Shown: positions 23,758 through 36,434 of the stretch, in pieces
How the letters are laid out: the number at the start of each line of letters is the position of its first letter
Numbering within the stretch: the stretch's first letter is position 1
The notes under the pieces: model-generated
Databases searched by the model: none
Seen by the model: the letters and a program-made list of their open reading frames with translations, nothing else
What the model was told of the DNA's origin: nothing
Program-made: the position numbers and the translations under genes
Source: Glandiceps talaboti
Taxonomy: Eukaryota > Hemichordata > Enteropneusta > Spengelidae
Reading direction: 5' to 3'
DNA: 62,000 nt
NCBI RefSeq assembly: GCF_964340395.1
Contig: NC_135558.1
Span: 4,110,001-4,172,000, forward strand

Positions 23758-24783
23758 ATGGCGGATAACACAAGTATTACCCCTACAATTTGGACACGCG
23801 TTTCAACAACTTCTTCTAACGAGTCCACCTTATATACAGTAATACAACCAAAATATGAACCATCCGTCATTGTAACAGTGGTGATAATAACAATTACGGC
23901 GTTAACTATCTTTGGCAATTTACTTAATATTATTATCTATCCAAAGTTGCAAAAACCGCCACCAACTACGAGAATGACTATGTTGTCGTTGTCGCTGGCA
24001 GATTTCGGTATTGGTGTTTTTGTGTATTCTTCAAGTATCCACCCAAGCATTATAGGGATGTGGCCGTACGGACAAACCATGTGTATGATTCAAGCTGGTT
24101 TGTGTTACGCCTTTGTGAATGTGTCATTTTACAACATTATGTTGTTGCATATAGACCGACACATTGCAGTTCAGTATCCACTGCGATATCACAGCATTTG
24201 TACACAGGCAAAATCCAGACTAGCCATTGCAGTTAGCTGGATAGTCGCTCTGTGTCTTACCGCAGTTGTCATGATCAAGGGTGGACAATTCGTACGGTAC
24301 GACGAAGAACTTGCTCAGTGTAGTGTAGTATCAGTCTTACAATCTCAGCCGATGTATCCATATTTTGGAGCGACTTTGTGCATGTCACTCTTACCGACCA
24401 TGGCGACCATCCTGTTCGTGAACATCTAAACATTACGAATAATTAAGAAGCAACACACCAAGATTCGTCCATCCAAAATAGGGGATGCTGGACCAAGTTT
24501 ACCACACAGCCTTGAACCAAATCATGACAACCGCAACACATGGGCACGTATGATGTTGATAATAGGTATAACATTTTACATAGCATGGCTTTCTTTTGCT
24601 ATTATCACTTTGTATGAAATTTTGAGTGGCAATCAATTACACCCTAGTGTTCACTTTTCTTTTTACTGGTTTACCATGTCGAAGAGTTTTTGGAATGTTG
24701 TAATTTTTACAAGTCATAGTAAACATTTCAGACAAACTGTCTGGAATATGCTTAAAAAAATCGTTCGGCATAGAAACGAATAA
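23758..24783 (+). pseudogene. Rhodopsin-family (class A) GPCR, intronless, interrupted by one in-frame stop
   Basis: A 342-codon reading frame for a seven-helix plasma-membrane receptor, broken only by TAA at 24427-24429 (codon 224) between TM5 and TM6. Visible hallmarks: N-glycosylation sites near the N-terminus (NTS, NES), TM1 GNLLN, TM2 LSLADF, Cys before TM3 paired with Cys in ECL2 (AQCSV), TM3 end DRH in place of DRY, and the TM4 Trp. TM6 reads FYIAWLSF instead of the usual CWxP. TM7 reads SFWNVVIF instead of NPxxY. Helix 8 follows. After the stop the frame resumes with TLRIIKKQ and runs to 24783 with no further damage. It is either a recent pseudogene, a segregating null allele or a sequencing error. 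The unusual motifs fit an expanded orphan receptor family, and the ligand cannot be inferred. Confidence 0.85.
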
Positions 24784-24829
24784 TAATTTCTATTAGGTGT
24801 TATAAGCATTACCCATGACCGGACAAAGA

Positions 24830-25098
24830 AAGAGAGAGACAGAGAGAGACAAAGAGACAGATAGACAGACAGACAGACAGAGAGACACAGAGACAGATAG
24901 ATAGATAGATAGACAGACAGAGAGACAGAGACAGACAGAGACAGACACATACATACATACATACATACATACATACATACGTACATATACACACATACAT
25001 ACATACATACATACATACATACATACATACATACATACATACATACATACATACATACATACACACACACATACACACACACACACATACATACATAC

Positions 25099-25129
<31 letters not shown>

Positions 25130-25133
25130 CACT
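24830..25133. repeat. (GACA)n and (CATA)n compound microsatellite
   Basis: GACA/GATA-type repeats followed by CATA tetranucleotides, starting about 45 bp after the GPCR stop codon. Confidence 0.95.
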
Positions 25134-26196
25134 GTAATAGATCCAATACTAATTGCTACATGTGTCCCAGACTGGCATCTGTAATTTCGTTTTTTCGTCG
25201 ACGTCTATCTTTTTATATATCTTTATAAAATAATTATTGAGATACCTTGATAAATATTCACGGGACATTCATTGGAGTGCCGAACGCCAGCTGTGCTCTC
25301 AGCATTAAAATCGTACCTTCGATGCCATAAAATTCCATAAGCATTAATCAGTGTATCTCAATTATTATTATTATTAAGAAATTAATATACCATAACATAG
25401 ATTAGTGTATTTGACTGATATCAGTTTGCCTACATTTCTACTGGCAATACAAGCATTTAAGACATATTAATAGCACTTGAAAAACAATTTGATCTACATA
25501 GTTGATTAAATTTTATGCACAGAAGTAAAGAGAGCGTACGGCGTGTAATACACATCATTTCTCCTCATGTATAGTATGTCTATCTTTACATAGTGATATT
25601 TTGTTTTTCGTAGAAAGCTGGTAACATAGGGTGTTTGATCCTATAGACAGCATAGACAATAGACATTGTCTATTGTCTATGCTGTCTATAGGATCAAACA
25701 CGTTATCCCTATAAGTAATAAAGGACATTGGGCTGACAAATCAGCCGTTGTTGGCCCGGCCCCCTTCCCCAAGGCTGATAAGCCCGGATTGATGACGTCA
25801 TTATGTCTGTAAAGGATATATTTTGAACGATCATTACGAAATGAAACATGTATCTTCAAAGCCAAGATCTTGAATTTGAAAATTTTTCCGTTTGTTTTTG
25901 AGTCGCCATAGAAACTAGAAAGGTGTGAACTGGCAATTCGATGAAAGCTTTCGAATCGACAATTACACTCCTTTGTAGAGTGATGAAAAGAAATTAAAAT
26001 ATTCAATTAAATTTACTGAAAAGTAAAACATATCGTGTGTAAACGAATCAACACGACGATTTGCATTGCACAATTAAGAAATTAAGGAGGACGCTCTAGA
26101 TCATGTAAACACGTACGTTATTAGTCGTGGCAAGAAAATATATTTGTATTAAACACATGTACTCGAATTGTAAGTATGAATGAAGTACAAGTAGTA
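25134..26196. other. Non-coding stretch with a perfect palindrome
   Basis: No gene recognised. It contains the 35-bp-arm palindrome at 25631-25701, listed separately. Confidence 0.5.
25631..25701. repeat. Perfect palindrome, two 35-bp arms around one base
   Basis: The left arm (25631-25665) and right arm (25667-25701) are exact reverse complements with T25666 as the only loop base. The arm itself contains internal CATAGACA and CAATAGACA repeats. CAATAGACA also occurs in the hairpins at 18.4-19.5 kb. Confidence 0.95.
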
Positions 26197-26995
26197 TATA
26201 CCGTGTGTACACTGGTCTACACATTTGACTACATACCGTGTGTACACTGGTCTACACATTTGACTATACTATATACCGTGTGTACATAGGTCTACACATT
26301 TGACTATATACCGTGTGTACACTTGTCTACACATTTGGCTATATACCGTGTGTATACTGGTCTACATATTTGACTATATACCGTGTGTACACTGGTCAAC
26401 ACATTTGACTATATACCGTGTGTACACTGGTCTACACATTTGACTATACTGTGTGTACACTGGTCTACACACTTGACTATATACCGTGTGTACACTGGTC
26501 TACACACTTGACTATATACCGTGTGTACACTGGTCTACACACTTGACTATATACCGTGTGTACACTGGTCTACACATTTGACTATATACCGTGTGTACAC
26601 TGGTCTACACAGTTGACTATATACCGTGTGTACACTTGTCTACACATTTGGCTATATACCGTGTGTATACTGGTCTACATATTTGACTATATACCGTGTG
26701 TACACTGGTCAACACATTTGACTATATACCGTGTGTACACTTGTCTACACATTTGGCTATATACCGTGTGTACACTGGTCTACATATTTGACTATATACC
26801 GTGTGTACACTGGTCAACACATTTGACTATATACCGTGTGTACACGGGTCAACACATTTGGCTATATACCGTGTGTACACTGGTCTACACAGTTGACTAT
26901 ATACCGTGTGTACACTGGTCTACACACTTGACTATATACTGTGTGTACACTGGTCTACACATCTGACTATATACCATATGTACACTGGTCTACAC
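26197..26995. repeat. 35-bp minisatellite, about 23 copies
   Basis: The unit is TATACCGTGTGTACACTGGT followed by CTACACATTTGACTA, with variant copies (CTTGTC, GTCAACAC, TTGGCTA) arranged in repeating blocks. Since 35 is not a multiple of three, the 136-codon frame across it (26556-26966) repeats every 35 aa. It is not evidence of a gene. Confidence 0.95.
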
Positions 26996-28105
26996 ATACA
27001 TGGCTTCCATTAAAAAGATCAACGTCTGGAATCAGCAGAGCAATTTCATTAAACGTTTTCATGCACCTACTAATAGGCGAATATTATAGGTCTAAAAATT
27101 GAGAACGAACGCAGGATTCTAGTAGGTGTATTAAAATAAAGTTGAGAAAGAATATCTGGCACATCGTAAATTCTGTTAGCACACTTATATTAAATCATCA
27201 CATCAACGTACTTACGACGTTGGTATAAAGTTGGCACACAATGGAGCTCCGTAGCCTTAATTCATTACAGGGGGTGTCACATAAGAGATCGAGAGTGCTC
27301 AATTCGTGGAAACTACACAAACCATATTTTATAAACTACAAAGAAAGTACGTTGTATCTTAGACTGTCAACAGTCGTCTTGGACTTTTTTTGTAATGTAT
27401 CTTTAATACTATTGTCGTTGAAATTAATAGAATTAAACTTGGTGTGCGTTGGACGTTCCGTGAAGTCAAGATTATGTTTTATGTGTTCGAATCCTCAGTG
27501 AGTAGCGCGTTCTGTATGTGCATTGTACATGCTGACTATTAGATTGTACGTTATAGATTATGTATGTGCACACAATTAATATTCAAATCAAACATATTTC
27601 AGAAGTTTTTTTTAAGGAATACGACAAAATATAATCTGCGGCTGAATACAGACTAGGTGTACCTCCAAAATTACCCCTGTACAATGTATATAACTACCCA
27701 CATACGGAAAATGCCATGGCTGAAATTAGTCTGTTTTAATGTATGTTACGGATCCAAATATGACTTGAATAAAAACGATTATATATCTTCATATGTATAC
27801 TAATAATGTTTGAATATTACTAGTAACTATGTAATGTTTATCTTGCCATCAGGTGGTTAATTAACGGAAACCATGCCGTTTAACTGCCAATGAATATGGT
27901 GAGTAATTCTTTAACGACAAAGCTTTGTATAATTGTAAATACATTGAAACTGGTAAAATTCAACTGTGTAAATTTACGAATTTTACCAACTTACAAGTTA
28001 TAAATCTTAAACAAGTTCATAGATGTCATGGGTCCTTATAATTACAAGGAATTGTTGGATATCATCAAGTTTCGGACAGGTACTCAACTCATTCTTTATG
28101 TTGTT
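26996..28105. other. Non-coding stretch
   Basis: An 86-codon plus-strand frame (27241-27501) lacks motifs. No gene is supported. Confidence 0.5.
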
Positions 28106-28189
<84 letters not shown>

Positions 28190-28202
28190 GCACGCACGCA
28201 CC
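28106..28202. repeat. (CA)n/(CG)n microsatellite
   Basis: CA dinucleotides ending in CGCG and CACG repeats. Confidence 0.95.
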
Positions 28203-29949
28203 CAAGCAGGCAGACAGGCACGCAGGTACGCACCACTGTAAACTGTTCTTTTGAAATATTTTAATGTATTTGTTACGTCTTTTTTTTCAACAGAACGGTG
28301 GCAGTTTTCCCTAAATATTATTGTATTCGATCTGCATGATTTGATTGTTTGTTATTTCTTTCAAACATTCAGCAATAAAACAAGACAGTCTTGATTGGCT
28401 TATAAAAGCAGAAATGAAATATGTAATGTTGGTGTTAAATCCTCATAACTAGGTCATAGGTCAATGCTGACTGTTGACTTGCACTGACTATATTTTACAC
28501 AATGATTTACACAATGAGCGGTCCATTATATCGACGCAATTTCGAGAAGAGTATACAAGCTATTACCGCCTCTATAAGCACATAGGATTAAATCATCCTT
28601 CACATAACCACTTCCATTCTACTAGGTCCCCGATTCTACAACTGTGTTGATTGAGGCATAGTGGAAAGTCAACACACTGTCAACGTCACTATGACGAACT
28701 CAACATTATCTATAAACCAGTTATCAACCATACATTTTAAAACTGTTTTACCTCGTTATACGGTACCATAACCCTGTACAGTTGAAACCGGTCTGAGTTG
28801 TAGTTTTTTTCATTTTTGAAGAAGACATATTTTTCTAACTAAGTTGAGGGTGTTCTTTGAGTGCCCACCTCACATTTATTTTTTTTGTATTATTTATTAC
28901 AGCTGATTATACCTAGATGTCGGTTCATTGTAACTACCGGTGGCACAATGGCTTTTTTAACTCACAACGGTTTTTATTACGAATTACACAAACAAAATAA
29001 AGGTATTGATAGCACGCGCGCAGATAAAATGACAAAATGTTATCTCCAGTAAACCGTTTTATATTTGATTCGTCCTTGTTTCATCCGACAGTGGAGATGA
29101 TTTGTGTTTATAGTGAGATACAACATTTTATATACGTGCGCGCTATCAATGATTGTATTTTGTTTTCATATAATTTAATTCGTAACAGAAAATATTGTGT
29201 AAAACTTAAAAACATAGCGCTGATTACACAACTTGAAACTCTATAGTCACCCTGGTTTGGCAGTAAATCAAAGGTGTGGTGGTAAATGTATAATGGAACG
29301 AAAGTAGAAACATTGAACTTTCGTTTAGATAACATTATAACATGGATAAGTTTATTTAGATTTGATAAGAAAGCAACGTGTTCATACAATATGCAAACTG
29401 TTGTTTCTTATTACATGTACTTTGAATGAATGAATGAATGAATGAATAATGAATGAATGAATGAATGAATGAATGAATGAATGAATGAATGATTTGATTC
29501 AGATGATAAGAACAAGTTACGTTTGCATATAAAATAGAAATAACACACACAGGCACACACACACACATGTATATATACACACATATATCCTTTAAACATA
29601 TTCAAAATTAGATATTCAAAACTGAACTACCATGAAAACATTGCATCATTTGTATTTTGTCACTTCTCAGGTTGGCCATTCTTTTTGGTAATGTACAGTA
29701 TTTACAAACCCTGATTGAATGATTGAAAACAAAGCAAAACATGACGTCATCCACTTTTGGAAATTTCTTTGATTTTGTCGGAATTTAAGTAACGTGCGCT
29801 TTAGAACTTAACAAAAGCGATGATGTCATGAAGTTGTAAATTGTTGTCATATGAAGTAAGAACAGCTTTTCAAACGAAAGTTGACCCTGTGTATCCATTG
29901 ACGTTGATGGCGCTGTAGCAGTATTGGGCAAAAGAAATTAAAAAAATAA
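28203..29949. other. 3' flank of the ST8Sia gene, no gene seen
   Basis: Contains an (AATG)n tract at about 29427-29492 and short frames without motifs. The 3' untranslated region of the sialyltransferase must extend into the right part. No close canonical polyadenylation signal is obvious. Confidence 0.5.
29427..29492. repeat. (AATG)n microsatellite
   Basis: About 16 GAAT/AATG units with one interruption. Confidence 0.95.
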
Positions 29950-31670
29950 TCAGTCACGGCGGCAACTGTCTACGTGTAACCTAATGACTCCTCGTTCGTG
30001 TAGAGAGAGTAAAAACTTGAATTCTTTGGAAAAGTCGTGATTATACGTGTACTGTGCCCATGACCAATCTTCCGAATAATGTAAAGGTGACCGTCGTCCA
30101 TGATGGTCTAATTGGAAAGGCCAAAACCCGTACAAGTGGATCTCTTTGCAAAATTGTACTCCAAGACTTACTAGTACCGATCCTGAAATAAGAAATGAAA
30201 TAATATACCAGATTTATTTGTCCAATTCTCCGTAGTCCTACGACTGCATTATGATATTACTGTACATACTACACATAAGGGAAATCCATATGACAATCTG
30301 CAATGAACTGGTCAAGATATGAACCTCCACAAACAAACAAACAAACAAACAAACAAACAAACAAACAAACAAACAAACAAACAAACAAACAAACATACAT
30401 ACATACATACATACATACACAAACAAACAAACAACACAAAAGCAAACAAACAAACAAACAAACAAACAAAAAAAAAAAAAAAAAAAAAAAAATTCTCCTC
30501 CCCACAACAAAGATAATTCTATTGAGTTTTGTACAAGCTCAGTTGTCGTTTGCAAATGCAAAAAGTAAGAAGCGCATAAACTATTACGGCGACGACACCC
30601 TGATTTTGTGCTTATTTTGAATATGAGCGTCTAATACAACTTACCTAAAAACAAAATGGCCGTACATTGCGATAGACATTGAATCTGTAGTATACAGACT
30701 ATGTGTACCAGTACGTGTACGATAGCTACGAAGTGGTAATTTATTGATAGTGGTTTGGTTAGTACAACACATGATACTTCTTATTCCTGTTTATATTTCT
30801 ATAATAATAACATCTTTTAATTTCGACATAAAAGTTTGAAATTATATCACCACTCTGAGTTTAGTTGTAATAAAGTTGTCAGAAACCTAAGCACACAACC
30901 CTTACACAGCCCGAGTTTTAGTTAGCGCCTTTTCAGTCTTCACTCGCAGCACAGTATTTAACGCACCCCCCCCCCCATGCTTACCAAACAAAATGTTGTC
31001 AACTTTGATTTACCAGCAAGAACGGGACATAAATACAGGAATATTCAGAGCGACTGACAGGCGCCAAAATCGTTTGTGATATCGAATGTTATTTATATTG
31101 TGAACTGATTCTGTACACAAATTCAATAGATATTTTTTTTTTCGGTTTGCATACGTAATACACAGGGAACCTTTCATATCCTAGCACTAGGAAGAAGAGC
31201 ACAGCTATGTGCCAGCTGTGTACATTAGTTTAATTATCCACGTGATCAAGTTACCTGACAGATTTAGAATCAAACGTTGGTTACCTGTGGATATTGTTTT
31301 CTCCAATTTCCAAAGTGATTGGAGTTTTTCGTCATACTCTACATCATTGAGAAGTAACTGAACTTTCTTGTTTGAATGAAGGTGTGAAGCCATTGTAAAA
31401 GCTGTACTGGTTGGAGCTACCACACTGTTAGGTATGTACAGGAGGAAGCCTGGATAATCTTGTATGACTTCTAGAAATTTGCTGACGTTCCCTTTATTTT
31501 CAAGATTATGAAATCTGAAAAGAAATGTTTATATTATCATCTGTCTGTCTTTCTATATATGTGTGTCAGATGTACTCTTCCGCCTGTCCGTCAGTATCTA
31601 TCAGTCAGTCAATGTCAGTCAGTCAGTCAGTCAGTCAGTCAGTCAGTCAGTCAGTCAGTCTGTCTGTCAA

Positions 31671-31757
<87 letters not shown>

Positions 31758-31795
31758 GCCTGTCTGTCTCTGTCTGTCCGTCCGTCCGTCCGTCC

Positions 31796-31887
<92 letters not shown>

Positions 31888-34800
31888 TCTTAGCTGTCGA
31901 TCTCACTGTCTTTCTGACTATCTCATTTCATTTCCATGCATACTGACGTCTGTCAACGTGACGTAATGAACCACTCTACTCTACTAATTTTATACGAGGC
32001 AGCTAGCTGCTAAGAAAAAAAAATACAGTTTCACTGTGCTTATATTCAATTTTATTTGATAACTGTCCTGTCGAGAATTATCTGTCAAAGTCAACGAGTT
32101 CTCATAACATGGGTTTTTAATGTTTACACGAATTGATAAAGTTAACAGTTACTGTACCCGTGTTCCATCAATATCGGATTAATGGTTGTCAAATTAATCT
32201 TCCTACCAGCATCGGATATAAAGTTTTGAATCGGCTGTAGATTTGCCCTGTAAAAGTTAAAGTTGATCAGTATGAAATCTATTAACATCTTGCCTTTTAT
32301 AATTCTAGTAATAATTTACAGCATTTCTAAAAAGTATGGCATAACATTTGGCATATTCGGTGAATAGATATCCTTCCGTGTTTCTTCCGCCTGGTCGTTC
32401 TAATCAAATTTGTATATGAATTTTGCTTCTACAAACAGCCTGATGGTGGCGCACTTTAATGTAAAATGACACATTTTTTATTTGAGCTATCTAGTGATTT
32501 TGCATTTAGCTGTCAATATCAACTTACCTGAAAACAAAGTCGAAGCTATCAATTTCCTTACCACAGCTGCTATTTTTTAAAATGCCTCCATTACCCACAA
32601 TGCAACATGTTTTGTAATATAGGTTTGTTTTGAATGGTGATACCTAGGAAGCAAATGCATCAATGAACAATTACAAAATACTTCCAAGTCCTTGAATTCT
32701 TAAGATGGTGGGGTGGTGGGATGGTGATGGTGGTGGTGGTGATGGTGGTGGTGGTGGTGGTGATGATGATGATGGTGGTGATGGTGATGGTGATGGTGGT
32801 GGTGGTGGTGGTGGTAGTGGTGATGATGATGATGATGATGGTGGTGATGATAGTGGTGGTGGTGATGATGATGGTGGTGGTGATGGTGGTGGTGATGATG
32901 ATGATGATGGTGGGAGGGGGTGGTGGTGCTGGTGGTGGTGATGATGATGGTGATGAAGGTGTGATGGTGATAAATAAATAAATAAATAACATACCTTCGG
33001 AAGAAGATCGTATTTGGAGTGATCAATTTCAACTGGATCACTACGTTCGCTATTATGGTATTTCATGCCAATCTTCGTATTGTCTTGAGTCAACATAAAG
33101 TAAGATCTATTCATTCCTCTTAGAAGCTCTTCCCTGAAAAACCAAGTGTTCATATATAGACGATTCGTTGTATACAGGAGTAAAAGAGTCCGACAAATGA
33201 GAGATTGGAACTCACATTATTGTGTTCTAGTATTCTAGAGAGATAGTTTGTATACTGGTTTCGATAAAATGACAGAAATATTTTACAATCACAACAATTT
33301 TAAACGGTCGCATAGTTTTCAAAAAACATACTAGCGCCGTCTTTATAGCGTGTACAAATCGAGCCCGTTATAGACAGGAAAAGTACATGTACATACATAA
33401 GCAAAAATAAAGCTTATAACTTCTCTTTGCTTAAAGGCGAGCACCACTCCAAGGAATATAGGCATTTTCGCAAAGGTTGGTTTCCGGAGAGTCGTTTTAT
33501 TATTTCACGTCACGGCAATTTCGCACGATTGCCAAGAAACACATAATTGAATCTTATTTCACATTCTTTGTTCTGTGACTGAACAGTGATCCAGTGTTAC
33601 CTTATGGAAGTTAGCAGATATACATATGAATGAAGTGAAAACAAAACTAGTCATGACTCCTAAGTGATTCTTACCTTCAGATAAAGTCATAATACTCACT
33701 GTTCATCTAATACATATGCATGTAGGATAACTCCCATGATGCACTGGACCACTGACCGTGGAACAGGTTTCTGTTTGGTGTTTCTTAGCCATCGTGCAAA
33801 AAGTAATGCGATCTTAAATCATAAAACGACTCTGCTGAACCCAAAATTTAGGGAAATATCTTTATTTTCTGGAAGGATCTCAACCTTTAATCACCCAGGG
33901 ACTAAAAAGACAGTGAGTATTTTAAAGTTGAGCTTAGTTCACGGTTTAAATTTGTATTCTTGCAATAATCATTTTATTTATCACATTTTTGGTTTGCTAG
34001 TTCAATTTGATAGGTTAGATTACCTTAGTAATTGCATATTTGTGGAATTTTTCTCCCATGTTTCCAGTTTCTCCACCGTCTTCTGAAAGCCTTTCACCAT
34101 ATCTTTCTCCTCTGATGTCAGTTCTTTGGTAAATGATTGTTTATTTGGTGTTTCTCTGTTAGAAAAATAAAGATGATCAGAGTGTAATAAATTTATAGTC
34201 CTCGTTCCCAGATGTATACATTTGGCAAATAGACGAGCCATAAATATCACGACCATTCACTTCTTTTAGTGACCTGATCTTTCGATAAAGAAAATAACAG
34301 ACTGACATAAAACAATGAACAGTATTTAGCAGTTGGACTAACAAGGATTTAATATTCTGATTTCAAAAGGCTTGGATCAGTGATAAAAATGATTTTTTTT
34401 TGTGTGTAAATTCTGTATTGTGATTTGCACAACTGTAAAACATTCGCTTGTATCGATATATTTAATGGCATGTTATATTCCGTTTATTTGATTGCAATAG
34501 CAGGTACACCAAAGCATTTGCAATAAATCTAGTCATACAGCCTGACGTGAGAGATTCTGCGTGGTAATTATAATTAATAATAAATGGAGTACTTTGAAAT
34601 CTATCCATTCATGTTTCAATGAAAAGATGTTGAAAAAGAGAACACCGCCGAAACTATATATCTACATGAAAATATCCGATGGAAACCTGACAGTATGGAG
34701 TTAATATTTCATCGTCCACACTATGTAGGCACTAATATATAAATTTACAGTGTGGAAAGGCGGTGATCACCCGGAATAAAACAAACGTCACAACACGATG

Positions 34801-35902
34801 GAAATGGAGGTAAATAAAGACATTCGGCCGCTTTCAACACATCAGATTTTAATCAGATAGGGGGGGGGGGAATTGTTTTCATTGGTGATTGTAGAAATGT
34901 TGTTGAAAAGAGAAAGTTCACCACAAATAATGATTTTAAACCAATACGCTACCGAAATATGAGCAGGAGTTCATTTATTTTAGTTTGAGACTAAACAGTG
35001 TAGTATTCACCACTCTCATTGACAATGGCAGCGTTCTCCATGCTTTTACATTATATACCATGGCAACATCACATCTGTATAAACAGTTTTACCTTCAAGG
35101 TCACCTTTACACTTTCTATGAGATTAAATTATAAATATTGTATGCCTTTACATGCTAATTATTATGACAAGGCAGCAACACAATTTCTGGTTTCTGAATT
35201 TGAACTTTGAGGACGTTTTCAACTGCATGATTTCTATTCAGTAAATGTCAGTCGAAAAGTATTTTGTAAAGAACGACAAGTAGAACTGTAGAACCATTTG
35301 TTTATGTGTTAGGCTAGCCTAACCTCAGACACGCATGCGCATAGTGGTCTGAGGCCAAACCTAAGCTGATGAATGATATGTGGAATTCGGGTCAGTGCAC
35401 GCGTACATGTACATAGCGTACACTTTCTCTTCAAATAAAAGAATGGCGGCTATACGCCTGTTTAGAGTCGACAGGTGGCCGATATGACGATTTTCAATGA
35501 ATGCGCTACCATAATCTATAATATTCAAAATAAATTGTGTACGTCTGTGAATATTTTGACCGAAAATATTGAAAGATGACGTGTAAATGGATGTTGTAAT
35601 TTGATACATACACATTATGATATATAATTTATAAGAACTAAAATCAAGAATTCATCACAATTATCGACTGCACATGATAATTCAAATTTCGAGACTTACC
35701 TCATATGATTTGAAATGTCTTCAATAGGCACGTTGAAATTCTTTGATACCCATGAGGTCGAAAACCGATAAAAGTGTGGAGCCAACAGTACCACAGCAGT
35801 TAATAATAGGATTACAACAAAACACAGATTCAAGTGTCTTCTACCAAGGTTCACAATAATACGTGATATCGGTGAAGAAAATGTCTTGCTACAGACAGAC
35901 AT
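29950..35902 (-). CDS. ST8SIA: Alpha-2,8-sialyltransferase (ST8Sia family, GT29), 7 exons, 380 aa
   Basis: A Golgi type II membrane enzyme that transfers sialic acid from CMP-sialic acid onto sialylated glycans. Exons: 35902-35700, 34155-34024, 33133-32995, 32643-32528, 32247-32158, 31514-31285, 30182-29950. All junctions are GT-AG with matching phases and total 1143 nt. Visible features: cytosolic tail, membrane anchor about 24-41, stem, and TQDNTKIG near 130. Sialylmotif L is about 171-197, starting [18 protein letters not shown], and LTTINP lies near 214-219. Sialylmotif S spans about 303-326 (STG split by intron 6, then [12 protein letters not shown]), and motif VS has His365 (LSLHERG). 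The C-terminal Cys377 matches the usual ST8Sia cysteine. Length fits the family (350-380 aa). The exon 5 donor GG|GTACAG was chosen because it alone keeps the frame and the NPxxxE..FHNL alignment. Whether it makes di- or polysialic acid, or acts on lipids or proteins, cannot be told. The symbol is family level only. Confidence 0.94.
30331..30492. repeat. (CAAA)n, (CATA)n and poly-A tract in ST8Sia intron 6
   Basis: AAAC repeats, a block of CATA, AAAC again and a run of about 23 A, within the intron between ST8Sia exons 7 and 6. Confidence 0.95.
31600..31888. repeat. (CAGT)n then (CTGT)n microsatellite in ST8Sia intron 5
   Basis: TCAG repeats followed by about 200 bp of CTGT with a short CCGT block near 31778-31797. 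It lies between exons 6 and 5. Confidence 0.95.
32705..32990. repeat. (GGT/GAT)n trinucleotide array in ST8Sia intron 3
   Basis: Mixed GGT and GAT triplets over about 250 bp and a short AATA run. The array ends within a few bases of the exon 3 splice donor (32994). Confidence 0.95.
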
Positions 35903-35974
35903 ACTTGTAATTCAGTACACTTAGAGTTAACGTATACTAGTATATGGCCTGACCTCAATGTGGAGCTGGGAGTT

Positions 35975-35982
35975 ATTTTATA
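35975..35982 (-). promoter_or_regulatory. TATA box of the ST8Sia gene
   Basis: TATAAAAT on the minus strand, about 73-80 bp upstream of the ST8Sia start codon. It predicts transcription start near 35950 and a 5' untranslated region of about 50 nt. A CRE-like TGACGT (36002-35997) lies just upstream. Confidence 0.55.
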
Positions 35983-36002
35983 CAGTGTCACGCGATACGT
36001 CA

Positions 36003-36426
36003 CGGTGGATTGAATAGCATTGTGCTGAGAGTAAGTGAGCTATAGCTAGGGGAAGAATTGAAACCAACACAATTAATTTCCCAATGCGACCCCGGTTAAA
36101 GGTTTCAGAATTAAAAGCATTCGAGACGGTCAAGGTTATTGGGTTATTATAGAACTCAATGAAAAGGCTCGGTTGATTGGTTCAGTTTGCGACGATCGTC
36201 AATAAAATGATATCCTTGAATTCTCCCTCCAAATCTGAAGTTCGCTCATTTTCGATTGTGTCTCTTTATATCAATGCCTTCACAATAGTGATTTAAGTCT
36301 AAGAGTGACACTCCCTTTTCTCAACCACTCAATAGATCAGGGTTTTTATCTCTACTCAATTCTATTTCAAACCATAACTAGCTCCTTTCTGATTTCTAAA
36401 ATGATATTCAACTCAAAATTACAAAT
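36003..36426. other. ST8Sia upstream flank
   Basis: Unique-looking sequence between the ST8Sia promoter and the transposon. No gene recognised. Confidence 0.5.
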
Positions 36427-36434
36427 GTCCTGCA

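Noticed and set aside
26556-26966. 136-codon frame with internal repeats
   Set aside because: It results from a 35-bp minisatellite read in three successive frames, with no gene signals around it.
31205-31423. 72-codon minus-strand frame as a separate gene
   Set aside because: Its first part is ST8Sia exon 6 and its end is read through the splice donor at 31284 into the intron.
32153-32158. Alternative ST8Sia exon 5 donor GTAACT (after 32153)
   Set aside because: It would leave phase 1 and put a stop codon into exon 6. GTACAG after 32158 keeps the frame and the family alignment.
32660-33153. Proline/serine- or histidine-rich frames of 78-160 codons
   Set aside because: They come from the GGT/GAT trinucleotide array in ST8Sia intron 3. 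The only real coding part is exon 3 (33133-32995).
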